From an uncultured Lachnospiraceae bacterium (lineage in GTDB: Bacteria > Bacillota > Clostridia > Lachnospirales > Lachnospiraceae): a stretch of DNA of 64,000 bases. Within the stretch, counting starts at the first letter, position 1. Every line of letters starts with the position of its first letter. The stretch is from NCBI GenBank assembly GCA_947173495.1, contig CAMWFQ010000006.1:124001-188000 (forward strand). Direction: 5' to 3'. The translations under genes and the position numbers were made by a program. The notes under the pieces are model-generated. The model was not told the DNA's origin. It ran no database searches and saw nothing but the letters and a program-made list of their open reading frames with translations. This document shows, piece by piece, positions 53,419 to 62,227 of this stretch.

Positions 53419-54378
53419 ATGACGAAAAAGGAAAGAGTATTAAAAGCGTTTCAGAACCAGCCGGTGGATAAGGTTCCCATGGGATTCTGGTATCATTTTT
53501 CTCCCGATGAGGATACAGGAAATGTGATGGTGGAGCAGCACCTGGAGCTTTACCGGGAATCCGGGATGGATATGATTAAAGTAATGTGTGATGGATATTT
53601 TAATTATCCCAATCCTGGTATCGAAAAGATCACCTGTGCGGACGACTGGTTTCATCTGACGCCATTAGGAGACGATCATCCTTATATCACCAATCAGGTA
53701 AACCGTGTCAAGGCGATCGTGGAAAGGGTAAAGGACGAATGCTGCGTCTTTTACAACGTATTCTGTCCGATGTCTTTAATGCGCTTTGGCACCAGCGAAG
53801 AACTTCTGATGAAGCACCTGCGTGAAAATCCTGAGGCCGTCTGCCATGCGTTTACTGTTATTGCCGAAGATATCAAGGCTCTGATCCGCAGACTGATCAC
53901 AGAAGCGAAAAGTACCGGCATCTACTATTGTGTGCAGAACGCGGAGACCTTCCGCTTTACCGCCGAGGAATACCGCAGGCTTGTTGCTCCGGCCGAGCTG
54001 GATGTTCTCAACTATGCCAACACCTTAAGTGAAAATAATATTCTGCACTGCTGCGGCTGGGCAGGAGATAAAAACCGCGTGGAAGTCTGGCAGGATTATC
54101 CTGCAAAGGCAGTAAACTGGGCCGTATACGTGGAAGACCTTCCTCTGAAAGAAGGGAAAGAATTTTTTGGCGGCCGCTGTGTTCTGGGCGGATTTGACAA
54201 TCGCAAGGAAGGCATTCTCTACTCCGGATCCAGACAGGAGGTTGAACAGGAAGTAGAAAGACTTCTTGCATCTGCAGGGAAAACAGGCGTCATCCTGGGC
54301 GCGGACTGCACACTTCCCTCAGATATCAGTACGGAAAGGCTTTGCTGGATCAGAGAAAAGCTGGATCAGCTTGCCTGA
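53419..54378 (+). CDS. Uroporphyrinogen decarboxylase-fold protein (UroD/MtaA-like)
   Basis: The 319-residue protein begins TKKERVLKAFQNQPVDKVPMGFW, the usual start of the UroD superfamily, and has SMDxIK-like DMIKVMCDGYFNYP, YYCVQNAETFRF and LHCCGWAGDKNRVE (a Cys/His motif as in corrinoid-linked methyltransferases). It lacks the full residue set of true HemE, and no heme genes are nearby. It may act as a decarboxylase or methyltransferase in the degradation of an imported compound. Start at 53419 with GGAGG 5 bases upstream. Confidence 0.78.
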   Translation: MTKKERVLKAFQNQPVDKVPMGFWYHFSPDEDTGNVMVEQHLELYRESGMDMIKVMCDGYFNYPNPGIEKITCADDWFHLTPLGDDHPYITNQVNRVKAIVERVKDECCVFYNVFCPMSLMRFGTSEELLMKHLRENPEAVCHAFTVIAEDIKALIRRLITEAKSTGIYYCVQNAETFRFTAEEYRRLVAPAELDVLNYANTLSENNILHCCGWAGDKNRVEVWQDYPAKAVNWAVYVEDLPLKEGKEFFGGRCVLGGFDNRKEGILYSGSRQEVEQEVERLLASAGKTGVILGADCTLPSDISTERLCWIREKLDQLA

Positions 54379-54393
54379 GGAAGGATCTTACAT

Positions 54394-55368
54394 ATGAATT
54401 CTGAAAAGAAAGAAATAACCATGAAATACAATCGTACCGGCGCCAGCGGTCTTTTGCTGCCGGCGATGAGCCTGGGTCTGTGGCATAATTTCGGGGAGGA
54501 CAACCCCTACCAAAACTCCAGGGAAATGGTACTGAAAAGTTTCGATCTGGGAATCACTCATTTCGATCTGGCAAATAATTACGGCACCCCCGCGGGCAGC
54601 GCGGAGCGCACCATGGGGAAGATCCTGCGGGAAGAGCTTTCGGCCCACAGAGATGAGATTGTCATATCCACCAAAGCCGGATATGAGATGTGGTCCGGCC
54701 CCTACGGCGATGGGGGTTCCCGGAAATATCTGTTCGCATCGTTGGATCAGAGTCTTAAGAGACTGGGGCTGGATTATGTAGATATTTTTTATCACCACCG
54801 CCCGGATCCCAATACCCCATTGGAGGAAACTATGAGTGCTCTGACAGATCTGGTGCGGATGGGAAAGACTCTCTATGTGGGTCTGTCCAACTACGGACCG
54901 GAAGAACTGGAGAAGGCTTCCGATATTCTGGAACATATGGGCGTCAGATGTCTCATTCATCAGCATCGCTATTCCATGCTGGACAGGCATAACAAATGTC
55001 TTCTGCCTGTCCTCCGGAAGAAAAAAATGGGGTCTATCGCCTTCTGTCCCTTAGAGCAGGGATTGCTGACCGACAAATACCTCCATGGGATTCCTGCGGA
55101 CTCCAGAGCCGCCGGCAGCAGCATTTTTCTGAATACCGACAGTATCACGCCCGAGTATCTGAAGAAGGCCGCCGCCTTAAACGAACTGGCCATGCAGAGA
55201 AGGCAGTCTCTGGCTCAGATGGCTTTGGTTTATGCCTTAAAGGACGGGGAATTTACCTCTGTGATTCTGGGTGCAAGCCGCTTTTCCCAGATTGTAGAAA
55301 ATATAGGGGCGCTGGCAAACACAGACTTTACCGAAGATGAATTGCATTTAATAGAAGAAATTCTGTGA
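54394..55368 (+). CDS. Aldo/keto reductase (YghZ/YajO-like)
   Basis: The 324-residue TIM-barrel protein has the AKR tetrad in context: Asp in HFDLANNYG with Tyr near residue 65, Lys in VISTKAGYEM near 93, and His in IFYHHRPDPNTP near 133, plus the cofactor region LGASRFSQIVENI near the end. Members reduce carbonyl compounds with NADPH; close relatives act on L-glyceraldehyde 3-phosphate or K-channel beta-like substrates. GAGGAAGGA precedes the ATG by ~8 bases. It overlaps or abuts the next gene, so it is cotranscribed. Confidence 0.87.
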   Translation: MNSEKKEITMKYNRTGASGLLLPAMSLGLWHNFGEDNPYQNSREMVLKSFDLGITHFDLANNYGTPAGSAERTMGKILREELSAHRDEIVISTKAGYEMWSGPYGDGGSRKYLFASLDQSLKRLGLDYVDIFYHHRPDPNTPLEETMSALTDLVRMGKTLYVGLSNYGPEELEKASDILEHMGVRCLIHQHRYSMLDRHNKCLLPVLRKKKMGSIAFCPLEQGLLTDKYLHGIPADSRAAGSSIFLNTDSITPEYLKKAAALNELAMQRRQSLAQMALVYALKDGEFTSVILGASRFSQIVENIGALANTDFTEDELHLIEEIL

Positions 55369-55388
55369 CAGAGAAAATGAGGAAATCT

Positions 55389-56813
55389 ATGGAGAGAAAA
55401 GAAATCAGAACATGGGTCGACTGCAAAATGCCGAAGCTTGTGGAAACCCTGAAAGAGATCTGCCGTATTCGGAGCGTCGCGGAAACGCAAAATACCGCCT
55501 GCCCGCCCTACGGCGAAGGCTGCCGGGAGGTATTGCAGACCATGTTAAGAATCGGCAGTGAGGCCGGTTTTGAGACAACAAACTTTGAAAATTACGTGGG
55601 CCGCATTTCCCTGCCCGGAAGCAATCCGGAAAATATCGGCATATGGGCCCATCTGGACGCTGTTGAGGAGGGCGAAGGCTGGGAATATTCCCCCTACGAG
55701 CCCATTGTAAAGGATGGCTATTTCATCGCCCGGGGATGCCAGGACAACAAAAGCTCTGCTGTCATGGCGCTGTATGTCCTCAAGTTTATAAAGGAGCATC
55801 AGATCACCCTGAATCACACGCTGGATCTCTATCTCGGCACCTGTGAGGAAAAGGGCATGTTTGATCTGGACTATTACACAAAGCATTATGCTCCTCCCAC
55901 CCTGTCCCTTGTACCGGACAGTGGTTTTCCCGTCTGCTGCGGGGAGCGAGGCACTTTCAATGGCGATCTGATCCCGGTGGAAAGCGCCAGCGATGAGCTC
56001 CTCGGCATAGACTGTGACTGCGGGCAATTCACGATTCCGGATAAGGCCGGCGTTGTCCTCCGGTATACGCCGGAGCGCTGGGCACTCTGCGAGCCGGCCT
56101 GCGAAAAGATCAGTGTTTCAAGAAAGAACGATGAGATCCTTCTGCTGGCCAGGGGAGTATCCAGTCAGTCGGCAAATCCCAATCAGGGAGACAACGCGCT
56201 GACAAGGCTGGCTGTGTTTATCTGTGACAGAAAGCTGCTTCCCGAACAGGACCTGCAGATATTCGCCATGGTTCGGGACATCAACCAGGATCTCAATGGA
56301 AGACCTCTGGATATTTACTGTGAAGATGACCTGTCCGGTCCCATCCTTTTGTCTGTTACACAAATGTTTTTACCTGAAAAAGGGGGAAAACCCGTCATCC
56401 ACTTCGTTGCCAAATATCCCGTTTCCCGGAATGATTTTCCGTATGAGGAACGTGCCGGGGCTGCCGCTGCGAAAAAAGGCTTTACGCTTAAGACCACCAA
56501 ACTGGCCAGGGCGAATTATTTTGACCCTGAACGTCCTGTAGTAGCGCGCCTTACTGCATGCAGCAATGAAGGCTTAAACAGGCAGGATAAACCCTTTGTC
56601 ATGAGCGGCGGTACTTATGCCCGGAAGCTTCCCAACGCTTTCGCTTTCGGTACGGGAATGCCGCTGCCGAAAGCCCCGGAAGGCATGTTTCTTCCCGGCC
56701 ATGGTGATTATCATCAGCCGGACGAGAGCATCTCTCTGGAGCGGATCAGAAAAGCGCTGGAAATTTATATCACAGGCATCCTTCAGATAGATGATCTGGA
56801 TCTTACACTCTAA
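55389..56813 (+). CDS. M20 family metallopeptidase (PepV-like), first copy
   Basis: The 474-residue protein carries the di-zinc ligands of PepV-type dipeptidases at nearly the same positions: His88 and Asp90 (WAHLDAV), Asp119 (GCQDNKS), catalytic Glu153 and Glu154 (GTCEEKG), Asp177 (VPDSGFPV) and the C-terminal His in PGHGDYHQPDES. It hydrolyzes dipeptides or N-acyl amino acids in the cytoplasm. ATG at 55389 was chosen for the GAGG before it; an in-frame GTG at 55365 overlaps the AKR stop. A paralog lies 5.4 kb downstream in the same cluster. Confidence 0.88.
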   Translation: MERKEIRTWVDCKMPKLVETLKEICRIRSVAETQNTACPPYGEGCREVLQTMLRIGSEAGFETTNFENYVGRISLPGSNPENIGIWAHLDAVEEGEGWEYSPYEPIVKDGYFIARGCQDNKSSAVMALYVLKFIKEHQITLNHTLDLYLGTCEEKGMFDLDYYTKHYAPPTLSLVPDSGFPVCCGERGTFNGDLIPVESASDELLGIDCDCGQFTIPDKAGVVLRYTPERWALCEPACEKISVSRKNDEILLLARGVSSQSANPNQGDNALTRLAVFICDRKLLPEQDLQIFAMVRDINQDLNGRPLDIYCEDDLSGPILLSVTQMFLPEKGGKPVIHFVAKYPVSRNDFPYEERAGAAAAKKGFTLKTTKLARANYFDPERPVVARLTACSNEGLNRQDKPFVMSGGTYARKLPNAFAFGTGMPLPKAPEGMFLPGHGDYHQPDESISLERIRKALEIYITGILQIDDLDLTL

Positions 56814-56871
56814 AAGGCATATACACATGTCTGGCATGTGTTTACGCAAAATAAAAGAAGGGAGAAAAAAA

Positions 56872-58599
56872 ATGAAAAAAGTAAAAATGACAAGCATTGC
56901 ACTGGCTGCGTTGTTAGTCGCACAGACACTGTTTACCGGCTGCGGAAATACTACGGACAAGACTGATTCCACACCTGCAGACAGCTCTGAAGAGACCTCC
57001 GATGTGCAATCCACCACCAATGAGACCTCCGATTCTGAGGAAACGGAAGCTGCAGAGGATACCGGCAGCACCAGCCACCTGATCGGAGACGGAAGCGTAA
57101 CTCTGACCATCTTCTGTGATTTTCAGAATGCCGCCAGATCCTACTATACCGATCTGGGCGACAATCCTGTTGTTCAGTGGATCGAGAAGGATACAGGGCT
57201 GAATCTGGAATTCATCCATGCCCCTGCAAATGACGACGGTACATTCTTCCAGAATATGCTGCTCGGCGATCTTCCGGACCTGATTTTCTCAAGCCGTTTC
57301 CAGACCCATTATCCCGGCGGCGTGGAAGGCGCTATCGCCGATGGCCTGCTTTTGGATGTAACCGAGCTGGTAGAGAACAACGCTCCGAATTTCTGGGCTC
57401 TGTGCGAGGAGGAGAACGATCCCGATATCCAGAAGAAGATCCGTGGTGATGAAGGCAAAATCATCAAATTCGGCAGCACATTCCTGCCTCCTACCGACAA
57501 CAACAAGGTGTTCAACGGACTGGTGATCCGTCAGGACTGGCTGGATAAATACGAACTGGAAGCACCTGTAACGCTGGATGACTACACAAACGTGCTGCGC
57601 GTGTTTAAGGAGAACGGCGTACAGTATCCTCTGGCTCTGTGCGAATTCTTTAATCAGTCACAGTTTTATGCAAACAACCCCATCGCTTCCGCTTTCGGCG
57701 TATCCGTGAAGGAATTCGACCTGGATGATGAGGGTAATGTACACTATTGCAGAACTCAGGATGGCTACAAGGAATTCCTCAAGCTCCTGAACAGCTGGGC
57801 AAAGGAAGGACTGATCGACGAAGATCTGGTCAGCCGTAACATCGACGATTCCCTGAGACTTTTCCAGGGCGGACAGGCAGGTATGTGTTTTGCTCATACC
57901 TACAATGTAAAGCAGTCCGTAGCGGTTGGTCCCGCAACAGACCCTGAATTTAAGCTTCTGTGTCTGGAAATGCCCAAGAAGAACGCCAGCGATGAGACAC
58001 ATCTCTCATCTCCCACCAGATCCATCAACAGCAACTCCTGGCAGGTAGCTGCTTCCAGCAAGCATCCTGAGGAGGCTGTGGCCTTCATCGATTACCTTAT
58101 GAGCCCTGATACCCTGCTTCTTACCGCATGGGGAACCAACGAAGGCGAGAACAAGACCTATCAGATCAACGATGCAGGAGAACGTGAGTTCACAGAATTC
58201 GTGACGAACAACCCCGACGGACTGGACTATGATACCGTCCGCGCACTGAATATGTGCGCGCCTTTCCAGATCAAATATGATGAGACTATGGAAGCCTCCC
58301 AGTACTCTGAGGCAGAATGTCATCAGTCCTGGGATGCCTGGGGCAAACAGAACGACGGCGCTCATGTACTGCCCAGATACCTGACACTGACCGTGGAGGA
58401 ATCAGAAGAATTAACCAGGATCAAACAGGATCTTGCCAACTATTCCGATGAAATGGTATACAAATTCATCTTTGGTCAGGAAGATATCGACGCGCAGTGG
58501 GATACCTTCGTAGCTGAGCTTGAACGTCTTGGAAGCACCAGAGGCGAAGAGATCAACAAACAGGCTTACGACAGATACCTTGAGCGTGGTCAGAACTGA
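56872..58599 (+). CDS. Extracellular solute-binding lipoprotein (LplA-like)
   Basis: The 575-residue protein has a lipoprotein signal peptide with lipobox LFTGC (Cys24), an acidic Ser/Thr-rich linker (~25-65) and a family 1 solute-binding domain. Its length (~550 after cleavage) and C-terminus (IDAQWDTFVAELERLGSTRG) are typical of the LplA/YtcQ group that works with LplB/LplC permeases for oligosaccharides or aldouronates. AAGGGAG lies 9 bases before the ATG. Here it lies between peptidase genes, so the ligand may be a glyco- or peptide conjugate. Confidence 0.88.
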   Translation: MKKVKMTSIALAALLVAQTLFTGCGNTTDKTDSTPADSSEETSDVQSTTNETSDSEETEAAEDTGSTSHLIGDGSVTLTIFCDFQNAARSYYTDLGDNPVVQWIEKDTGLNLEFIHAPANDDGTFFQNMLLGDLPDLIFSSRFQTHYPGGVEGAIADGLLLDVTELVENNAPNFWALCEEENDPDIQKKIRGDEGKIIKFGSTFLPPTDNNKVFNGLVIRQDWLDKYELEAPVTLDDYTNVLRVFKENGVQYPLALCEFFNQSQFYANNPIASAFGVSVKEFDLDDEGNVHYCRTQDGYKEFLKLLNSWAKEGLIDEDLVSRNIDDSLRLFQGGQAGMCFAHTYNVKQSVAVGPATDPEFKLLCLEMPKKNASDETHLSSPTRSINSNSWQVAASSKHPEEAVAFIDYLMSPDTLLLTAWGTNEGENKTYQINDAGEREFTEFVTNNPDGLDYDTVRALNMCAPFQIKYDETMEASQYSEAECHQSWDAWGKQNDGAHVLPRYLTLTVEESEELTRIKQDLANYSDEMVYKFIFGQEDIDAQWDTFVAELERLGSTRGEEINKQAYDRYLERGQN

Positions 58600-58608
58600 T
58601 TAAAATTA

Positions 58609-58695
58609 ATCGAGCAGGGAAGGTTTATCTTCTCCTACTCGCGCGCGGGGTGTGTGCTGCGTAGCAGCAATTTTCCATACACACCCCTGCGCATA
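58609..58695 (+). repeat. GC-rich hairpin repeat, copy 4 (inside the transporter operon)
   Basis: It begins ATCGAGCAGGGAAGG, forms CGAGCAGG/CCTACTCG (58611-58618, 58634-58641, one mismatch) and GGGTGTGT/ACACACCC (58648-58655, 58679-58686) around GCTGC/GCAGC, and ends CCCTGCGCATAA. It sits 10 bases after the binding-protein gene and may cap its mRNA, raising it above the permease level. Confidence 0.78.
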
Positions 58696-58774
58696 AACAG
58701 CCGGGGCGGGTTTTCGGAATCCGCCCCTTTTGGAAATATCGGAGATACTGCGGCATTAAGAGAGGAGGAAGCTT

Positions 58775-59738
58775 ATGGACCGTACGGCAAAAATCGCCAC
58801 CGACAAAAAAGCGCCGTTTTTCAGGCGTCTGTGGAAAAATATAAAAACGCATCCGCTGCTCTATATTATGATCCTGCCGGTTTTGGCATACTTTATCGTC
58901 TATCACTATTATCCCATGTATGGGATGATTATTTCACTGTTTGACTATGTTCCCACAAAGGGTATTACCGGGAGCAATTTTGTTGGCCTGAAGCATTTCC
59001 GGGCATTTCTGGAGGATCCTTATTTCTTCCGTACCATGAGAAATACCCTCTCCATTAACCTGCTGCTTCTGATATTCGGCTTCCCCTTCCCCATCCTGTT
59101 TGCGGTTCTGTTAAACGAACTGCGCAGTGCAAGGTTCCGGAAGCTCACGCAGACGGTAACCTATATGCCTCATTTTATTTCCACAGTCGTAATCTGCGGT
59201 CTGATGCTGGATTTTTGCAAATCAACCGGTGTGATCACCACCATTGTCAGCGCGGTATCCGGCCAGGAGCCTGTCAATTTATTCAGCCGGGCCTCCTTTT
59301 TCCAGCCTCTCTACGTGCTGATGTGTATCTGGCAGGAATTCGGCTGGGATTCCATCATCTATTTTGCGGCGCTGACCGGTATCTCCCAGGAGCTTTATGA
59401 GGCGGCGGACATCGATGGCGGCGGAAGATGGCGGCGGAAGATGGCAAAAAATCATCCATGTAACTCTGCCGGGCATCTCTCCCACCATCGTGATCCTGCT
59501 GATCATGCGCATCGGTAATATGATGACCCTGGGCTGGGATAAGATTTTACTGCTCTACAATCCCATGATCTATGAAAAAGCGGACGTTATCTCCACCTAC
59601 GTGTACAGGATCGGTCTGATGAACTTCCAATACAGCTTTTCCACGTCGGTAGGTGTGTTTAACTCGGTAATCAATTTCATTTTACTGCTTTCTGCTAATG
59701 CCATCAGCAGAAAGGTAAATGATACCAGTTTATGGTAA
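58775..59738 (+). pseudogene. LplB-type ABC sugar permease, frameshifted by a 13-bp tandem duplication
   Basis: The first frame (58775 on, AGGAGG 7 bases before ATG) encodes five of six membrane segments up to LYEAADIDGGGRW and then goes out of frame, stopping at 59518. The rest (QKIIHVTLPGISPTIV... to the LW end at 59738) continues in another frame. Removing one copy of the 13-base unit at 59414-59439 restores the conserved EAA-loop sequence DGGGRWQKIIHVTLPGI without any other change. As written the transporter lacks a complete LplB subunit. It may be a recent mutation, a reversible switch or a sequencing/assembly error. Confidence 0.88.
59414..59445 (+). repeat. 13-bp tandem duplication in the permease gene
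   Basis: The unit GATGGCGGCGGAA is present at 59414-59426 and 59427-59439, followed by GATGGC of a third. 13 is not a multiple of 3, so adding or losing one unit shifts the frame. Confidence 0.95.
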
Positions 59739-59750
59739 GGAGGACTGAAC

Positions 59751-60623
59751 ATGAAGAAGAAACTGAAACCTTTCCATATTATAAACGCACTGATCATGCT
59801 GTTTTTGATCTTTATCACCATCTATCCCGTATATTATGTGGTAGTGGCCTCCATAAGCGACCCCGTTCTTCTGAAATCTCATACAGGCCCCTTAGCGGGG
59901 GTATTAGGATCACCCACACTGGCCGGATATCAGCGGACTCTGGCCAACAAGAACCTTCTCAGCGGCTTTAAGATCACACTGTTTTATCTGGTCGTGGGAA
60001 CATTGATGCAGCTTACCCTGACAAGTATGGGCGCCTATGTGGTCTCCCGTAAAAGCTTCCTTATTCGCAACGGTGTGATGAAATTCATGGTGTTCACCAT
60101 GTTCTTCAGCGGCGGACTGATCCCTCTGTTTTTTGCTATCCGTAACACGGGAATCTACAATACCATATGGGTATCCTCCATCCCCTATGCTGTCAGCGCT
60201 TACAACCTCATCATCATGAAGACCTTTTTCGAGTCCATACCGGACAGCCTGGAAGAAGCTGCCATCATCGATGGCGCAAGCGATTTCACCGTGTTTTCCA
60301 AGGTGATCATGCCGCTGTCCAAGCCCGTGATCGCTGTCATGACCCTCTACTACGGAGTCGGGCAGTGGAACTCCTGGTTCCCTGCCGCCATGTTCGGCAG
60401 AGACAGAGCTATCTACCCTCTGCAGATGATACTGCGGGAGATCCTCATTCAGAATCAGGAGCAAAGCGCGGATTCCCTCTTTGCAGCGGTGGAGCAGTCC
60501 TTTTCCAATGAGCTGGTAAAATACTGTACCATCGTTGTTTCCACGATTCCGATTCTGGTAATCTATCCTTTTTTGCAGAAATATTTTGAAAAAGGTGTTA
60601 TGATAGGAGCAGTGAAAGGATAG
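59751..60623 (+). CDS. LplC/YtcP-type carbohydrate ABC transporter permease
   Basis: The 290-residue protein has six hydrophobic segments and the EAA loop with SIPDSLEEAAIIDGASDFTVFSKVIMPLSKPV (near residue 165), typical of LplC/YtcP permeases. It forms the second permease subunit with the upstream LplB-type gene. AAGGAGG precedes the ATG by 8 bases. No ATPase gene is present; such systems share a multitask MsmK-like ATPase encoded elsewhere. Confidence 0.9.
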   Translation: MKKKLKPFHIINALIMLFLIFITIYPVYYVVVASISDPVLLKSHTGPLAGVLGSPTLAGYQRTLANKNLLSGFKITLFYLVVGTLMQLTLTSMGAYVVSRKSFLIRNGVMKFMVFTMFFSGGLIPLFFAIRNTGIYNTIWVSSIPYAVSAYNLIIMKTFFESIPDSLEEAAIIDGASDFTVFSKVIMPLSKPVIAVMTLYYGVGQWNSWFPAAMFGRDRAIYPLQMILREILIQNQEQSADSLFAAVEQSFSNELVKYCTIVVSTIPILVIYPFLQKYFEKGVMIGAVKG

Positions 60624-60640
60624 GCACGAAGCGAGGAAAA

Positions 60641-60733
60641 GATTGAAAATTAAAATTTTCAATCGCGAGATTTGTGTCTGCGCGTTGCTTGCCACAAACT
60701 CGTTAAGTCATTCATGGCTTTGCGCAACAAAGC
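60641..60733 (+). other. Three consecutive hairpins between the permease and M20 genes
   Basis: GATTGAAAAT/ATTTTCAATC (60641-60664), CGAG-TTTGTG/CACAAACTCG (60666-60702, one bulged base) and GCTTTG/CAAAGC (60717-60733) follow each other in a 130-base gap within the operon. No T tract follows, so they look like processing or stability structures rather than a terminator. Confidence 0.45.
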
Positions 60734-60754
60734 AGCGCAGAAATGGGGATAACT

Positions 60755-62227
60755 ATGGACAGAAATTTATACAAAAAAGTCGGTAAGTGGTTCGATGAAC
60801 ATCAGGAACAGATGGCAGATGATATCATAAGGCTTGTAAAGATTCCCAGCATTTCCCGGCCTGGGAAGGACGACACGCCCTTCGGTGCCGCCTGCCGGGA
60901 CTGCCTTGAAGAAATGCTTGCCATTGGAAGAGAGCACGGATTCTGCACAGAAAATTATGAAAATTATGTGGGCAGCATCGGAGAGTCCCAAAAAGACTGG
61001 AGCAATATGATCGGTTTCTGGAATCATCTGGATGTGGTTCCCGTGGGCAGCCACTGGCAATACGCTCCCTTCTCTCCTCTTCGGAAGGATTATTTTCTGA
61101 TCGGCCGGGGAGCCCAGGACAATAAAGGTCCCGCGGTGGGAATGCTCTATGTCATGAAATGTCTGCGGGAGCTCAATATTCCGCTGAAGCATCAGCTCTG
61201 CCTCTTTGTGGGATGCGATGAAGAGCGGGGTATGGAGGATCTGGCCTATTACACGAAGCATTATCCCACTCCCTGGCTGTCCATGATCGCGGACAGCGGA
61301 TTCCCCGTATGCTATGGCGAGAAGGGAATTGTGGAGGGAAATCTGAAAAGCAGAGAACCTCTCTCTTCCCTGATCTGCGAGCTCCAGGGCGGAAGCGCCA
61401 GCAATATGATTCCGGACAGCGCGTACGCTCTTCTGCGGCGCACAGAGGCCCTGGATACCGCACTGAGCTCTGCCGCAGCCGATACGGAGACCGGTATGTC
61501 TGCGGAAACAGCACCCTCACGGATCACGGTGGAGACCGGAGAAGATACCATCCGCATCAGCGCCAGAGGCGAAAGCAGACACAGCGCTTTTCCGGATGGG
61601 AGCGTCAATGCCATCCATGAATTGCTATATTTTCTGGCTGCTCTTACTCCCCTGACTCAGGAGGACAGGGACCTCCTTGGCCGGCTGGCCCGTTTATCTG
61701 AGGAATACTACGGAGAGCGTGTGGGAATCTCCGGAAGCGATGAAGTCTCCGGTAAAACCACCTGTGCCGCCACATTATTAAAGTTTGAAGAGGGATACGT
61801 CTCTTTGCATTTTAACATCCGCTATGCCATCTCCACCGATCAGGATAAAATGCTGGCCCAAATAGAATGCTGTGCCCTCCAGAACCGGATGCTCTGGGTA
61901 TTGGAACGAAATTCCGCTCCCAGCTATTTTCCAAAGGAACATCCTGCAGTGGATCTCCTGACAAATCTTTACAATGAGATCACAGGAGAACAAAAGGAGA
62001 GCTTTGTCATGGGCGGCGGAACTTACGCCAGAAAGCTTCCCCGGGCCTTCGCCTACGGGATCGGCGGTATGAGCGAATCCGAGGAAGATCAGAAGCTCAG
62101 AAAGCAGCTCTTTCTTCCCGGACACGGCGGTGCTCATGAACCGGACGAAGGGCTGAATCTGCGTCTTCTGACAGAGGCTTTGAAAATTTATGTTATGGCT
62201 CTCATTGCTCTAAATGACATTTCTTAA
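60755..62227 (+). CDS. M20 family metallopeptidase (PepV-like), second copy
   Basis: The 490-residue protein has the full ligand set: His91/Asp93 (WNHLDVV), Asp122 (GAQDNKGP), Glu156/Glu157 (GCDEERG), Asp180 (IADSGFPV) and the C-terminal GHGGAHEPDEG. It is clearly paralogous to the M20 enzyme at 55.4 kb (GGGTYARKLPRAFAYG vs GGTYARKLPNAFAFG). The two probably act on different conjugates brought in by the transporter. ATG at 60755 was chosen with GGGGA upstream; an in-frame ATG four codons earlier is possible. Its end overlaps the convergent AraC gene by 4 bases. Confidence 0.88.
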   Translation: MDRNLYKKVGKWFDEHQEQMADDIIRLVKIPSISRPGKDDTPFGAACRDCLEEMLAIGREHGFCTENYENYVGSIGESQKDWSNMIGFWNHLDVVPVGSHWQYAPFSPLRKDYFLIGRGAQDNKGPAVGMLYVMKCLRELNIPLKHQLCLFVGCDEERGMEDLAYYTKHYPTPWLSMIADSGFPVCYGEKGIVEGNLKSREPLSSLICELQGGSASNMIPDSAYALLRRTEALDTALSSAAADTETGMSAETAPSRITVETGEDTIRISARGESRHSAFPDGSVNAIHELLYFLAALTPLTQEDRDLLGRLARLSEEYYGERVGISGSDEVSGKTTCAATLLKFEEGYVSLHFNIRYAISTDQDKMLAQIECCALQNRMLWVLERNSAPSYFPKEHPAVDLLTNLYNEITGEQKESFVMGGGTYARKLPRAFAYGIGGMSESEEDQKLRKQLFLPGHGGAHEPDEGLNLRLLTEALKIYVMALIALNDIS

